From CAZEYI01 sp964422855 (lineage in GTDB: Bacteria > Patescibacteriota > Gracilibacteria > Absconditabacterales > Absconditicoccaceae), in the NCBI GenBank assembly GCA_964422855.1, contig CAYRCS010000029.1, forward strand, positions 1 to 11,294: a stretch of 11,294 nt of DNA. Direction: 5' to 3'. Numbering within the stretch: position 1 is the first letter of the stretch; each line of letters starts with the position of its first letter. Positions 1-7,089 of the stretch are shown piece after piece. Position numbers and translations under genes: made by a program. The notes beneath the pieces are model-generated. The model saw nothing but the letters and a program-made list of their open reading frames with translations, was not told where the DNA came from and ran no database searches.

Positions 1-1541
1 TAAGCACTCCTGCTCCTACAGATGAATTTGGTCTAGCATTACAATGGATGTATACCAATGGTATGACCAAGTATAACAATGCGACTGATTTTAGAGCAGA
101 CGATGGGCTCACGAGACAAGAAGCTGCTAAAATTATAGGACAAGCATATGTAGTACTATGATATCCTCAGATAGCGACAAACTCTGGATGTACTTTTGGT
201 GATGCGAGTAGTTTTGATCCAAGCTTGTCTCCATTTATAGCCAAGGTATGTGGACGATGATTGTTTCAAGGGAGCAAAGGCAACTATATGCCAAATGATG
301 TTCTCACCAGACCTCAAGCACTCGCAGTATTGGTGAGAATGATGGAAAGCAGAAAGTCCAATGAATCCAAAGATCCACGACGACAAGACTACTTTACCAA
401 AGCAAATGCTATCGGTATAGTAGACGAATATAGTTTCAATAGTTTCGACAAACCCATCACCAGACGTGAAGTCGCACTCCTGGTATATAGAATCAAAGAG
501 ATCGTAGAAGATGAAAATTTGAGGATACAAAGTATCAACGCCATGAATGATGCAGCTCCTGTTGTCGACACATGAAGTATTGATAAAACACTCGGCTATA
601 CCGAGCAATTGGCCATCATCGCAGCAGGATTGGATGCAAGTGACGATCCAGAATTGGCTGAAGCGATCAATTGGATGCACGACAATCAGCTTACGACATT
701 TACCGAGATCAATGAGTACAAACCATTTCAGATACTCACAAGGGAAGCAGCCGCTAAGATGGTAGTTGCATTTGCAAATCTCTATGCCGATACGGACAAA
801 CTCGTCAACGCATATGCTGATCAGTGTGCATATACTGATATGAGCAAAGCAACTGATGATCTCAAATCTTCTATCACACAGGCATGTCAGCGATGATTAC
901 TTATAGGGAAGAATAAATTATTTGACCCAAAAAATCCTATCACCAAAGCAGACTTTGTAGCAGCACTTATTAGACTATTGGAATGAAAACATTTGGATGA
1001 AACCAAGTTACCACGATGGAAGGCATACTACCAACAAGCGCATGACTTGGATATCGTCGCCCCATCAGATGTGATTACATTTGATCAACCTATTACCAGA
1101 TATGAAGTAGCTTTGTTCTTGTATAGATTTAAGGTAAAATATTTGTTACTCAAAAATCTCAATGCAGATAAATTACTCAATGAAATTATCACCACCGTCT
1201 CTGGATCAGAAAAAACTGCGAGCAATGGTGCTCCAGAATGAAACGTCTATGTCAGCACCAACCTCCTCAAAGATACAAACTTTGTCATCGGATATATAGA
1301 ATTATTTGGTACAAGATATAAGGTAGTAAAAACAAGTATGCAATCATACTTTGGTAATAATTTTGTCTGGTATGCTGATATCAAAGATTTGGCAAGCGAT
1401 GATAAGTTATGAACCCTCAGTCTCATCGTCAGCAATGATCAGCTCGTTGAAGGTACCGTAAGATTTACCGTCTGAGAATTTGATTATACCATCACTGCTG
1501 ATGCGAGTACTACTGCGTATTATATGATAAGAGGACAATAA
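1..1541 (+). CDS. SLH-repeat surface protein, 5' end outside the window
   Basis: The frame is open from base 3 to a TAA at 1539-1541 (about 512 residues) once eight in-frame TGA codons (159, 258, 573, 894, 984, 1239, 1410, 1473) are read as Gly. It carries two sets of three S-layer-homology-like repeats. Set one spans about residues 10-165 and set two about 211-380, with recurring signatures such as LTRQEAAK, ITRREVAL and ITRYEVAL. A roughly 100-residue, strand-rich C-terminal domain without SLH signature follows. SLH repeats typically anchor exported proteins to cell-wall polymers, so an outer-surface role is likely. The middle repeat of each set has a cysteine pair with identical spacing (C63-C83 and C275-C295, window numbering), which could form a disulfide outside the cell. 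The start and any signal peptide lie upstream. Family assignment is good; the exact role is unknown. Confidence 0.85.
1529..1534 (+). promoter_or_regulatory. Shine-Dalgarno AAGAGG for the phosphodiesterase
   Basis: AAGAGG lies 8 nt before the ATG at 1543 and overlaps the last codons of the SLH gene. It supports that start and suggests co-translation with the gene upstream, whose stop ends one base before the ATG. It is one of only two clear Shine-Dalgarno sites in the window. Confidence 0.7.
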
Positions 1542-1542
1542 G

Positions 1543-2031
1543 ATGAAGATAGCTATATTATCAGATAGCCACGATAACTGGACCAATCTCACAAAAGCAA
1601 TACAACTAAGTAATGATGCAGCTTGTTCTATGCTTCTTTTTGCAGGTGATTTGATGGCCCCTGGCAAAGGCATCAGCACACTCAAAACATTTGCTGGACA
1701 AGTACATATGGTTTTTGGAAACAACGATGGAGATATATACAAGATGATGTCTCTATCTCAATCAAGCAATATCCAGATATATGGAGCTATCTATCAAGAT
1801 ACTATCGATGGCATCCGCATCATGATGAACCATTATCCAAATATCGTGACATGGGCTGCAAAGTCTGGGGATTTTGATATGTGTATCTATGGACATGATC
1901 ATAGATATCATGAAGAGATGATAGGGAATACACTCTTAGTCAATCCATGATCCATACTAGGAGACGCAGAGCCTGCCAGTTTTGTCATCTACGATACACA
2001 GACAAAATCTGTTGCAAAAATCCTCCTATAA
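1543..2031 (+). CDS. YfcE/MJ0936-type metallophosphoesterase
   Basis: A 162-residue protein of the calcineurin-like phosphoesterase superfamily, small YfcE/MJ0936 branch; members hydrolyse phosphodiesters with two metal ions. The metal-ligand motifs occur in order: DSHDN (residues 8-12), GDL (about 35-37), GNND (about 59-62), NHYP (about 95) and GHDH (about 117-120), then NPGS near residue 135. The Gly of NPGS is encoded by TGA at 1948-1950, so a standard-code reading would wrongly stop inside this motif. The true stop is TAA at 2029-2031, and the length fits the family. The physiological substrate is unknown. The gene begins one base after the SLH gene's stop, so the two are probably co-transcribed. 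Confidence 0.92.
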
Positions 2032-2053
2032 GAGTATCAACAAGTGATTTACC

Positions 2054-2058
2054 AAGGA
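2054..2058 (+). promoter_or_regulatory. Shine-Dalgarno AAGGA for ruvB
   Basis: AAGGA sits 8 nt before the ATG at 2067, the same spacing as the site before the phosphodiesterase. It fixes the ruvB start at 2067 although the frame remains open further upstream. Confidence 0.7.
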
Positions 2059-2066
2059 TTATATGT

Positions 2067-3005
2067 ATGGAAGTAAAGAAAATTTCGACAGAGACAAATG
2101 ATACGGTCGTAGCAGGACATAGACCAGAAGATTTTGATGCGTTTGTCGGACAGGAACAGATCAAAGAAGTCTTGCGTACTGCCATATCGAGTGCACACAA
2201 AAGAGACTCCCAACTTGGGCATATCCTCTTTTCTGGACCAAGCTGATATGGTAAAACAACACTTGCTCATATCGTGGCCAAGAAGATGGGCAAAAATTTC
2301 AAAGCCATTACAGGGTATGCTATCAGCAAACCTGCAGAGATAATATCCATACTCAATACACTCGAGACAGGAGATATCCTCTTCATCGATGAGATACACA
2401 GACTCAAACCAAACATCGAAGAAGTACTCTATATCGCGATGGAAGATTTTGTGATCGATGTCGTGATGCCAGAGTGAGACAATATGAGGATCCCTATCCA
2501 ACCATTTACACTCATCGGGGCGACAACAAAGCCTGAGAGTTTATCACAACCCTTGAAAAATAGATTTGTCTATCATTTCCACTTCATGGATTATGACGGA
2601 GGAGAAAAAAAACAAACAGTAGAAAAATATTTGCTCCATCATGATATCAAAGTTGATCCCAAGATCATCAATGATGTCTGTGCCAAAGTTGATAGCGTAC
2701 CGAGAGAAATATATAATTATTGTATCAAGATCAGAGACTTCGTGATAGCAAAAGAACATGGCATGCTCGATGCAAATGCATGGGGACATTTCTTGGAACA
2801 CAGCAAGATAGATGATGGTGGTATGACTCCATTGCATCAGAAATACCTTTCCATCCTCGAACAATACGATAGACCGATTGGTATCAAAACTATCGCAGCA
2901 CAATTGGGAGTCAACGAACAAGCAATTGAAGAAGATATAGAGCCTTTGCTTATGAAATTGGGGAAGGTAGAAAAGACTGCAGGCGGGAGAATTTTATCCA
3001 TATAA
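2067..3005 (+). CDS. ruvB: Holliday junction branch migration ATPase RuvB
   Basis: A 312-residue AAA+ motor that, with RuvA, drives branch migration of Holliday junctions. Visible in order: the RuvB N-terminal signature [13 protein letters not shown] (about 18-30), Walker A GPSGYGKTT (about 57-65), Walker [10 protein letters not shown] (about 107-115), [10 protein letters not shown] before the hairpin region, sensor-1 LIGATT, PLKNRF in the place of PLRDRF, and a C-terminal winged-helix domain containing [12 protein letters not shown] and ending GGRILSI. Two glycines are TGA: the central P-loop Gly (2244-2246) and the Gly after MPE (2475-2477). The protein is divergent: the usual RGTPRIAN segment reads DSVPREIY, and TPRGR near the end reads TAGGR. 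It is slightly shorter than typical RuvB (about 335). No ruvA or ruvC lies nearby. Confidence 0.93.
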
Positions 3006-3012
3006 GTAGCAC

Positions 3013-3639
3013 ATGATCGCAACGATATTGTCGGTATTAGCTATCCATCTCTTGGCAGTGATGATGCCAGGACCGGATTTTATCGTGACGGTAAAATATG
3101 CGCTGACCTATGGGAGAAAAGCGGGCATCCGAACAGCTATAGGAGTGTGATTGTGAATTGGTGTACATGTCCTCTACTCTGTAGTGTGATTGGCATTTAT
3201 CATATCTCAGTCAATTGTATTATTTAGCATCATCAAATACTTGTGAGCAGCATATTTGATCTATATCTGAATACAATCACTCAGAGCCAAATCTTCTCCA
3301 CAAACGACTTTGACTGCGACGCACCAAGAGCACATCAGCTCACGAAAAGCGTTTCAAAATGGCTTCTTGACCAACGTATTGAATCCCAAAGCGACCTTAT
3401 TTTTCTTGGGATTATTTACGCTCGTGATATCTCCAGAGACACCAAAATCTACTATCGCTATAGCTGGAGTTATGATGATGATTGATACAGCGATCTGGTT
3501 TAGTATCGTTGCAATTTTTCTCACAACCAAACGTGTCCAAAAAGTATATCACAAAATCGAGTACTGGCTCAACAAAGTATTTGGAGGTTTGTTGATCCTC
3601 TTCTGAATCAAAGTGGCGTTGAGTAGTGTGGATAAGTAG
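3013..3639 (+). CDS. LysE/RhtB-family exporter
   Basis: A 208-residue integral membrane protein of the LysE superfamily, known for export of amino acids and related small molecules. The N-terminal signature MMPGPDF (about 17-23), the following charged loop KYALTYGRKAG, and NPKATLFFLGLF in the middle are family hallmarks. About six hydrophobic segments and the length match the family. Six of 16 glycines are TGA, three of them close together in the second helix region (GVGLGIGV and VVGLAF). The stop is TAG at 3637-3639. The ATG lies 7 nt after the ruvB stop with no clear Shine-Dalgarno site, so it is probably in the ruvB transcript. The substrate cannot be inferred from sequence. Confidence 0.9.
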
Positions 3640-3684
3640 TATATACGTAGCTAGATTACTTTTAGCAATAAATAACATATACAC

Positions 3685-5028
3685 ATGACACTCTCTATTG
3701 TCTTCTTCATCTTGTATATATGTGTTGCTGTGACTATAGGTATTGTATCCTCCAGAAAAGAAACAGAAGAAGGTTTTATGATGGCTGATCGTAAAGTACA
3801 GTGATTACAAGTGGCAAGTAGTATGAGCGCATGATTTTTTGATGGAGCAACCTTGTCCATATATATGGCATATATGTATGTGTACGGATTCTCGGCGGTT
3901 TGGATGTTTGGATGAATAGCCTTGTGATTTTTGTTACTCAAAAAATATGCCTATAAAATTAAACAAAAAGCTGATGAGCTACATATATACTCTATGCCGG
4001 AATATTTTTTCAAGATATTGGGGAAGTCCAATGGACTGATGTTTTCTTTTTTTCTGGTGATTCAATTTTTTCTCCTTCTTATCGTCAACCTCATCATCAG
4101 TGGCAAAGTCCTCTCTTCTATATTTCCTATATCATACTCTCTATCGGTTGCAATAGGTGGACTTGTGGTACTTAGTTACCTTTTATTGGCTGGATTTAAA
4201 GCAGTCGTACGTACGGATGTATTTCAGATGATCATTATGTTTATCATGGGTATCTCTGTGGCTATATTTTTGTTTGGGAAAACACCATTACCTCCATCAG
4301 TATTTACTCTAGGATCTATGTGAATTGGGAATACTATATGATTCCTTCTACTTACTGGACTTGGCATCATGGTTGCTCCCGATATTTGGCAAAGAATATT
4401 TGCTACCAAAAATGAATCTAATCTCAGAAGATGACTCAACTACGCATCTATATTTATTCTTCTACTCTGAATCATAGTCAGTGTTGTTGGATTGAGCACT
4501 AAATATTTTTTCCCGGGCATTATACCAGAAGATGCTTTGGTGACTGGGTTCTCGCATCTATTACCCTATGGACTTAAAGAATTAGGAATGGTTTTGTTGT
4601 ATGCCGTTACTCTCTCATCATCGGATACAGTAGTCTTTGTGGTATCATCGATATTTACACGTGATCTCAAAAATTATAGCAAAAAATATAGTGATGAATC
4701 GATGAAGAAGCTAACACGCTTTTTTATAGTTGTATTTATAGTACTCGGTGTATGTATAGGTATACGATACCAAAAGGTCATGAATCTATGATTTGCGCTT
4801 GCAAGTCTTAACCTCGCTCTTTTCCCTGTAGTATTTGGTTCTCTTTACCGAAAACTCAATAGAAAAGCCGTTTTCTGGAGTTTAGTCTTAGGATTTATTA
4901 GCATTGTCTTATTGTTTTTTACAAATCAACTCAATCCCGAAAATTCTATTATTTCTCTTCCTGTAGTATTACTATCGCTATTTGTACTTCACAAACTACT
5001 CAAAAAAGAGACATATGATAATGCATAA
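3685..5028 (+). CDS. Sodium:solute symporter (SSS) family transporter
   Basis: A 447-residue polytopic membrane protein, assembled by reading nine in-frame TGA codons as Gly. Family marks: EGFMMADRKVQG after the first helix (compare the yFlAGR region of SSS proteins), the helix starting SAGFFDGATL, AGFKAVVRTDVFQ (the conserved ggl.av..TD..Q stretch) and PDIWQRIFATKN (the w.QR...ak motif). These place it in the sodium/solute symporter superfamily (PutP/PanF-like). About 12-13 hydrophobic segments are visible. It is somewhat short for the family. The substrate is unknown. The ATG at 3685 has no Shine-Dalgarno site, but the first helix follows at once as expected. The stop is TAA at 5026-5028. 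Confidence 0.87.
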
Positions 5029-5052
5029 ACGTTTTGTTCCTAAATAATATAT

Positions 5053-5370
5053 ATGACTACTATAGAATTCCTCAGACAGTTCCGCTTGGGCGGCTATGCG
5101 ATTTTTGATTTCGCGGTATCCTTTATTGGGATATATCTTATCGCTCCTCTATTATCCAAATTTTTCCGTCAGATCAAAATCGAGATACCGAGATTGAGTT
5201 GGATGTATTTGACTATACCGATTGGGATACTAGCTCACATATTGTCTGGAAGCATCACGCCTATGACCGCATGATTTCTTGATCTCCATAGTCATTATAT
5301 AGTGAAAGCTGTGGTACTGGGATTGATAGTTTTGGGCATAAAAGATATTAAAATACTAAAAAAGATGTAG
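5053..5370 (+). CDS. Small membrane protein of unknown function
   Basis: A 105-residue protein with three hydrophobic segments (about residues 15-37, 50-66 and 84-98) separated by a basic loop FFRQIKIEIPR and by FLDLHSHY. One Gly is TGA (5272-5274); under the standard code it would be cut to 73 residues and lose its third helix. The TAG stop at 5368-5370 lies inside the left arm of the terminator hairpin, so it is the last gene of the plus-strand run. It starts 24 nt after the symporter stop. I do not recognise a family. A small subunit or accessory of the upstream symporter is possible from position only. Confidence 0.75.
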
Positions 5371-5392
5371 CCAAAACCAGCTACATCTTTTT
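5359..5392. terminator. Bidirectional intrinsic terminator between convergent genes
   Basis: A perfect 13-bp inverted repeat (5359-5371 and 5380-5392; core GATGTAGC/GCTACATC) encloses an 8-nt loop CAAAACCA. The stem has an A-run on the left and a T-run on the right, so transcripts from either strand end in U-tract-like sequence. It separates the plus-strand membrane gene (stop at 5370) from the minus-strand gene ending at 5405. Confidence 0.85.
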
Positions 5393-5404
5393 CTACTCTT
5401 CACA

Positions 5405-5674
5405 CTATGTGTGATCCGATAATTCACGGTACTGTTTGTTCAAGGTAGCATAATATGATTGGGCTGTGTCTCGTTCTTCTTGAGATAATGCCTTCTCATT
5501 TATTAGCATACCTGCCAATCCCATCGCACCTCTTACTGTTTCTAATGGAAGTTCTGCTACTCGTTCGACAAAACTTGCCAAACCCAATAGAGTTGCTTTT
5601 TTGACAGTAAGCTCATCACCTACCAAAGTAAGAGCCCACTCATTGTTTTTGTTTTTTAGTGTAATTTTTTTCAT
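5405..5674 (-). CDS. Hypothetical 89-residue protein
   Basis: Starts MKKITLKNKNNEWAL and ends in TAG (minus strand, 5407-5405). The composition is that of a soluble protein: a short charged N-terminal strand region followed by mainly helical sequence with small residues (VRGAMGLAGM) and a charged C-terminal helix rich in Gln, Tyr and Arg. No signal peptide or membrane anchor is evident. All five glycines use GGN. No Shine-Dalgarno site is visible; an A-rich stretch precedes the ATG, and the upstream frame closes at a TAA about 30 nt away. I do not recognise a family. That it is a real gene rests on its length, on ending 13 nt from the shared terminator, and on coding-like composition. Confidence 0.7.
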   Translation of the reverse strand: MKKITLKNKNNEWALTLVGDELTVKKATLLGLASFVERVAELPLETVRGAMGLAGMLINEKALSQEERDTAQSYYATLNKQYRELSDHT

Positions 5675-5735
5675 AGATTTTTTTATTAGGGCGAAAAACT
5701 ACATTTTTACTGAGTAATTACTATAGATTTTTTAT

Positions 5736-6077
5736 CTAATTTTTTGTGAGTACAGAACACATCAATTTTCTATATTGTATAGATGTATCCTCCAAAATTT
5801 TTTCATGCTCTACCATCAACTCTGGATTATAAAGTATATACGGCACTCAGTATTCATCATTTCTATCTCTAAATTCCTTGAGTAATCTAGCAGTTTGTTT
5901 GCATGTAGAGTAATTATCAATGATCTCTTTCTTATCTGAAAGAGACACCAATCAAAAAATAAGTTCATTCATTTTTTCCAATATTTTTTGGAGAAGTTCA
6001 GATTCAAACGCTGATGTAGAGAGATGATTTAACTGATATGTAGCAACCCTACTTTGAGGTGATTTATGCCCTGTCAT
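5736..6077 (-). CDS. Hypothetical 113-residue protein, visible only with TGA as Gly
   Basis: Reading the minus strand from ATG at 6077-6075 to TAG at 5738-5736 gives 113 residues with two in-frame TGA codons (after ELIF and after NDEY), so standard-code gene finding would miss it. It begins MTGHKSPQSRVATY and continues with predicted helices, among them one with charged heptad-like spacing around ESELLQKILEKMNEL and another around TARLLKEFRDRNDE. A pattern GVPYILYNPELM follows, with the first Gly from TGA. It has two cysteines and no membrane segment. I do not recognise a family. It starts only 15 nt after the terminator behind the DUF3127 gene, so its promoter would have to lie in or before that hairpin, or it is read by read-through. 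The TAG at 6089-6087 closes the frame upstream. Confidence 0.65.
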
Positions 6078-6092
6078 ACTAATCAACTATCA

Positions 6093-6121
6093 AAAAAGCG
6101 TATCGTGATGATACGCTTTTT
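6093..6121 (-). terminator. Intrinsic terminator after the DUF3127 gene
   Basis: A perfect 12-bp inverted repeat (6093-6104 and 6110-6121; core GCGTATC/GATACGC) with a 5-nt loop GTGAT, flanked by A and T runs on opposite sides. It lies 19 nt beyond the stop of the minus-strand DUF3127 gene. Being symmetrical, it could also stop plus-strand transcripts. Confidence 0.8.
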
Positions 6122-6140
6122 GTATATTTTGTCAATGATA

Positions 6141-6470
6141 TTAGAAAGGCAAATCATCGTCTCCACCAGTAGTCGCTGGAGCGCTAGGTGCTGAACCATC
6201 AGATGCTTCCAATCTCCATGCAGTTACGCGGTTGTAGAGTTTGTCATTGTATTCGCTTGCTTTGAAGTTCAATGATGCTTTAACTACATCGCCTTCTTTG
6301 AACTGTTTGATAAGTTCTACTTTTTCACCCAATACGTCTACAACGATACTATTTTTCTTGTAATCTTCCATCTCGCCTATTTCTTCGAGCATAAATGAAA
6401 TCTTTGGCAACATTTTTTGACCTACGGCTACTTCTGGTGTGATTTTTGTGATTTTCCCTGTAAATTGCAT
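6141..6470 (-). CDS. DUF3127-like OB-fold protein with SSB-type acidic tail
   Basis: A 109-residue protein starting MQFTGKITKITPE. The pattern (strand-rich N-terminus, VDVLGEKVELIKQFKEGDVVKASLNFKAS written in part as GDVVKASLNF, then EYNDKLYNRVTAWRLE) resembles DUF3127, a small family with an SSB-like OB fold. After a Ser/Ala/Pro/Gly linker it ends in DDDLPF, almost the same as the C-terminal tip DDDIPF with which bacterial SSB recruits partner proteins. I infer single-stranded DNA binding with partner recruitment. The frame stays open 11 codons further upstream, but family alignment and repeat overlap favour the start at 6470. All eight glycines are GGN. A terminator follows the TAA stop. 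Whether it replaces or accompanies a normal Ssb cannot be told. Confidence 0.75.
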   Translation of the reverse strand: MQFTGKITKITPEVAVGQKMLPKISFMLEEIGEMEDYKKNSIVVDVLGEKVELIKQFKEGDVVKASLNFKASEYNDKLYNRVTAWRLEASDGSAPSAPATTGGDDDLPF

Positions 6471-6498
6471 GATGTGTATCGTGAATAATAAAGCGTTT

Positions 6499-6565
6499 GT
6501 CATCTCGAGCGTAGTCGAGAGATCTCAGAGATTCCTCCATTTCGCTTCGCTTCAGTCGAAATGAC
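6499..6565. repeat. REP-like palindromic intergenic element
   Basis: A 67-bp element bounded by GTCATCTCGA and its near-perfect inverted copy TCGAAATGAC (9 of 10 paired). Inside are a smaller hairpin TCTCGA/TCGAGA (6503-6508 and 6515-6520, loop GCGTAG), the palindrome GAGATCTC, and a second stem ATTTCG/CGAAAT. It lies in the 128-nt spacer between lspA and the DUF3127 gene. From memory, repeats with GTCAT termini and an AGATCTC core recur widely between genes in many bacteria; copy number in this genome cannot be seen here. Confidence 0.75.
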
Positions 6566-6598
6566 AGAAGATTGTTAGATGACAGATTGACTGCGTTG

Positions 6599-7021
6599 TT
6601 AGTGTTTTGCTCTTTTTTTGCAAGCGCAAAGCTCGTAGATGAAGAATAGAATGACTGCAATATTGAGCATAACATCGGCTAGATTGAACACTGGGAATGA
6701 GCCTATGCTCACGAAGTCTCTTACTCCATGCAATCGTATCCTATCTACCAAATTTCCCAACAAACCAGCTAGTAAGAGTATAGCAACTCGTTTGGGCAAT
6801 AATGTATTTTTCCACAATCGGATGAAAAATCCAGCAGCAACAACAGAAAACATAATAACCAATCGCAATGGGACTGGCAATGATCGAGCTATGCCTGTAT
6901 TGAAATGCGGCTCGAGAAACCACAATTCTTTTCCTATCTGTAAGTTATAGAAGAAATATTTTGATAGCATATCTGCCGCGAATAGCAGTGATACAATGAG
7001 TATAGAAAATCGTTTGTGCAT
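6599..7021 (-). CDS. lspA: Lipoprotein signal peptidase (signal peptidase II)
   Basis: A 140-residue inner-membrane aspartyl protease that removes the signal peptide from prolipoproteins after lipidation. Visible: the first helix ending AADMLSKYFF, the NTGIA motif (about residues 39-43), GLLGNLVDRI carrying the first catalytic Asp, and FPVFNLADVMLN carrying the second, followed by a last helix and a basic tail CKKRAKH. Four hydrophobic segments are present as expected. It is shorter than E. coli LspA (164). The start MHKRF at 7021 is chosen because upstream the frame runs into the assembly gap and repeat. No Shine-Dalgarno site is visible. None of the seven glycines is TGA, unlike the other transporters and membrane proteins here. 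The stop is TAA. Confidence 0.93.
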   Translation of the reverse strand: MHKRFSILIVSLLFAADMLSKYFFYNLQIGKELWFLEPHFNTGIARSLPVPLRLVIMFSVVAAGFFIRLWKNTLLPKRVAILLLAGLLGNLVDRIRLHGVRDFVSIGSFPVFNLADVMLNIAVILFFIYELCACKKRAKH

Positions 7022-7042
7022 GAAATAAGTTATATAAATTCT

Positions 7043-7052
7043 NNNNNNNNNN
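7043..7052. other. Assembly gap (10 N)
   Basis: Ten N bases between lspA and der. Ten is a common placeholder, so the true length is unknown. The gap lies beside a palindromic repeat, a likely cause of the assembly break. Sequence, or even a gene, could be missing here. Confidence 0.99.
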
Positions 7053-7086
7053 ATTGGTCTGGATTGCCGCGCTACGCTCGCAATGA
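7053..7086. repeat. Second palindromic repeat, cut by the assembly gap
   Basis: On the minus strand it reads TGTCATTGCGAGCGTAGCGC and then GGCAATCCAGACCAAT, with GC-rich inverted halves around ATTGC/GCAAT. This resembles the GTCATTGCGAG...GCAATCC intergenic repeats I know from several bacterial groups. Its sequence differs from the element at 6499-6565 though both begin GTCAT. The outer half may lie in the gap. It ends within a few bases of the der stop. Confidence 0.6.
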
Positions 7087-7089
7087 CAT

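Noticed and set aside
156..680. Long open frame on the minus strand opposite the SLH gene, and similar antisense frames elsewhere (for example 2049-2501, 2544-2921, 10831-11154)
   Set aside because: They oppose clear conserved genes, show no family motifs and have the low-complexity look of shadow frames.
2244..2246. TGA as selenocysteine or programmed read-through
   Set aside because: TGA occurs many times per gene at Gly positions, with no SECIS-like hairpin after the sites examined; reassignment to Gly explains all cases.
6471..6503. Eleven-codon N-terminal extension of the DUF3127 gene (MTNALLFTIHI)
   Set aside because: It runs into the palindromic repeat and precedes the start typical of the family; no ribosome site supports it.
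6499..6565. CRISPR repeat or transposon end
   Set aside because: A single palindromic copy with no regular spacers, no cas gene and no transposase in the window.
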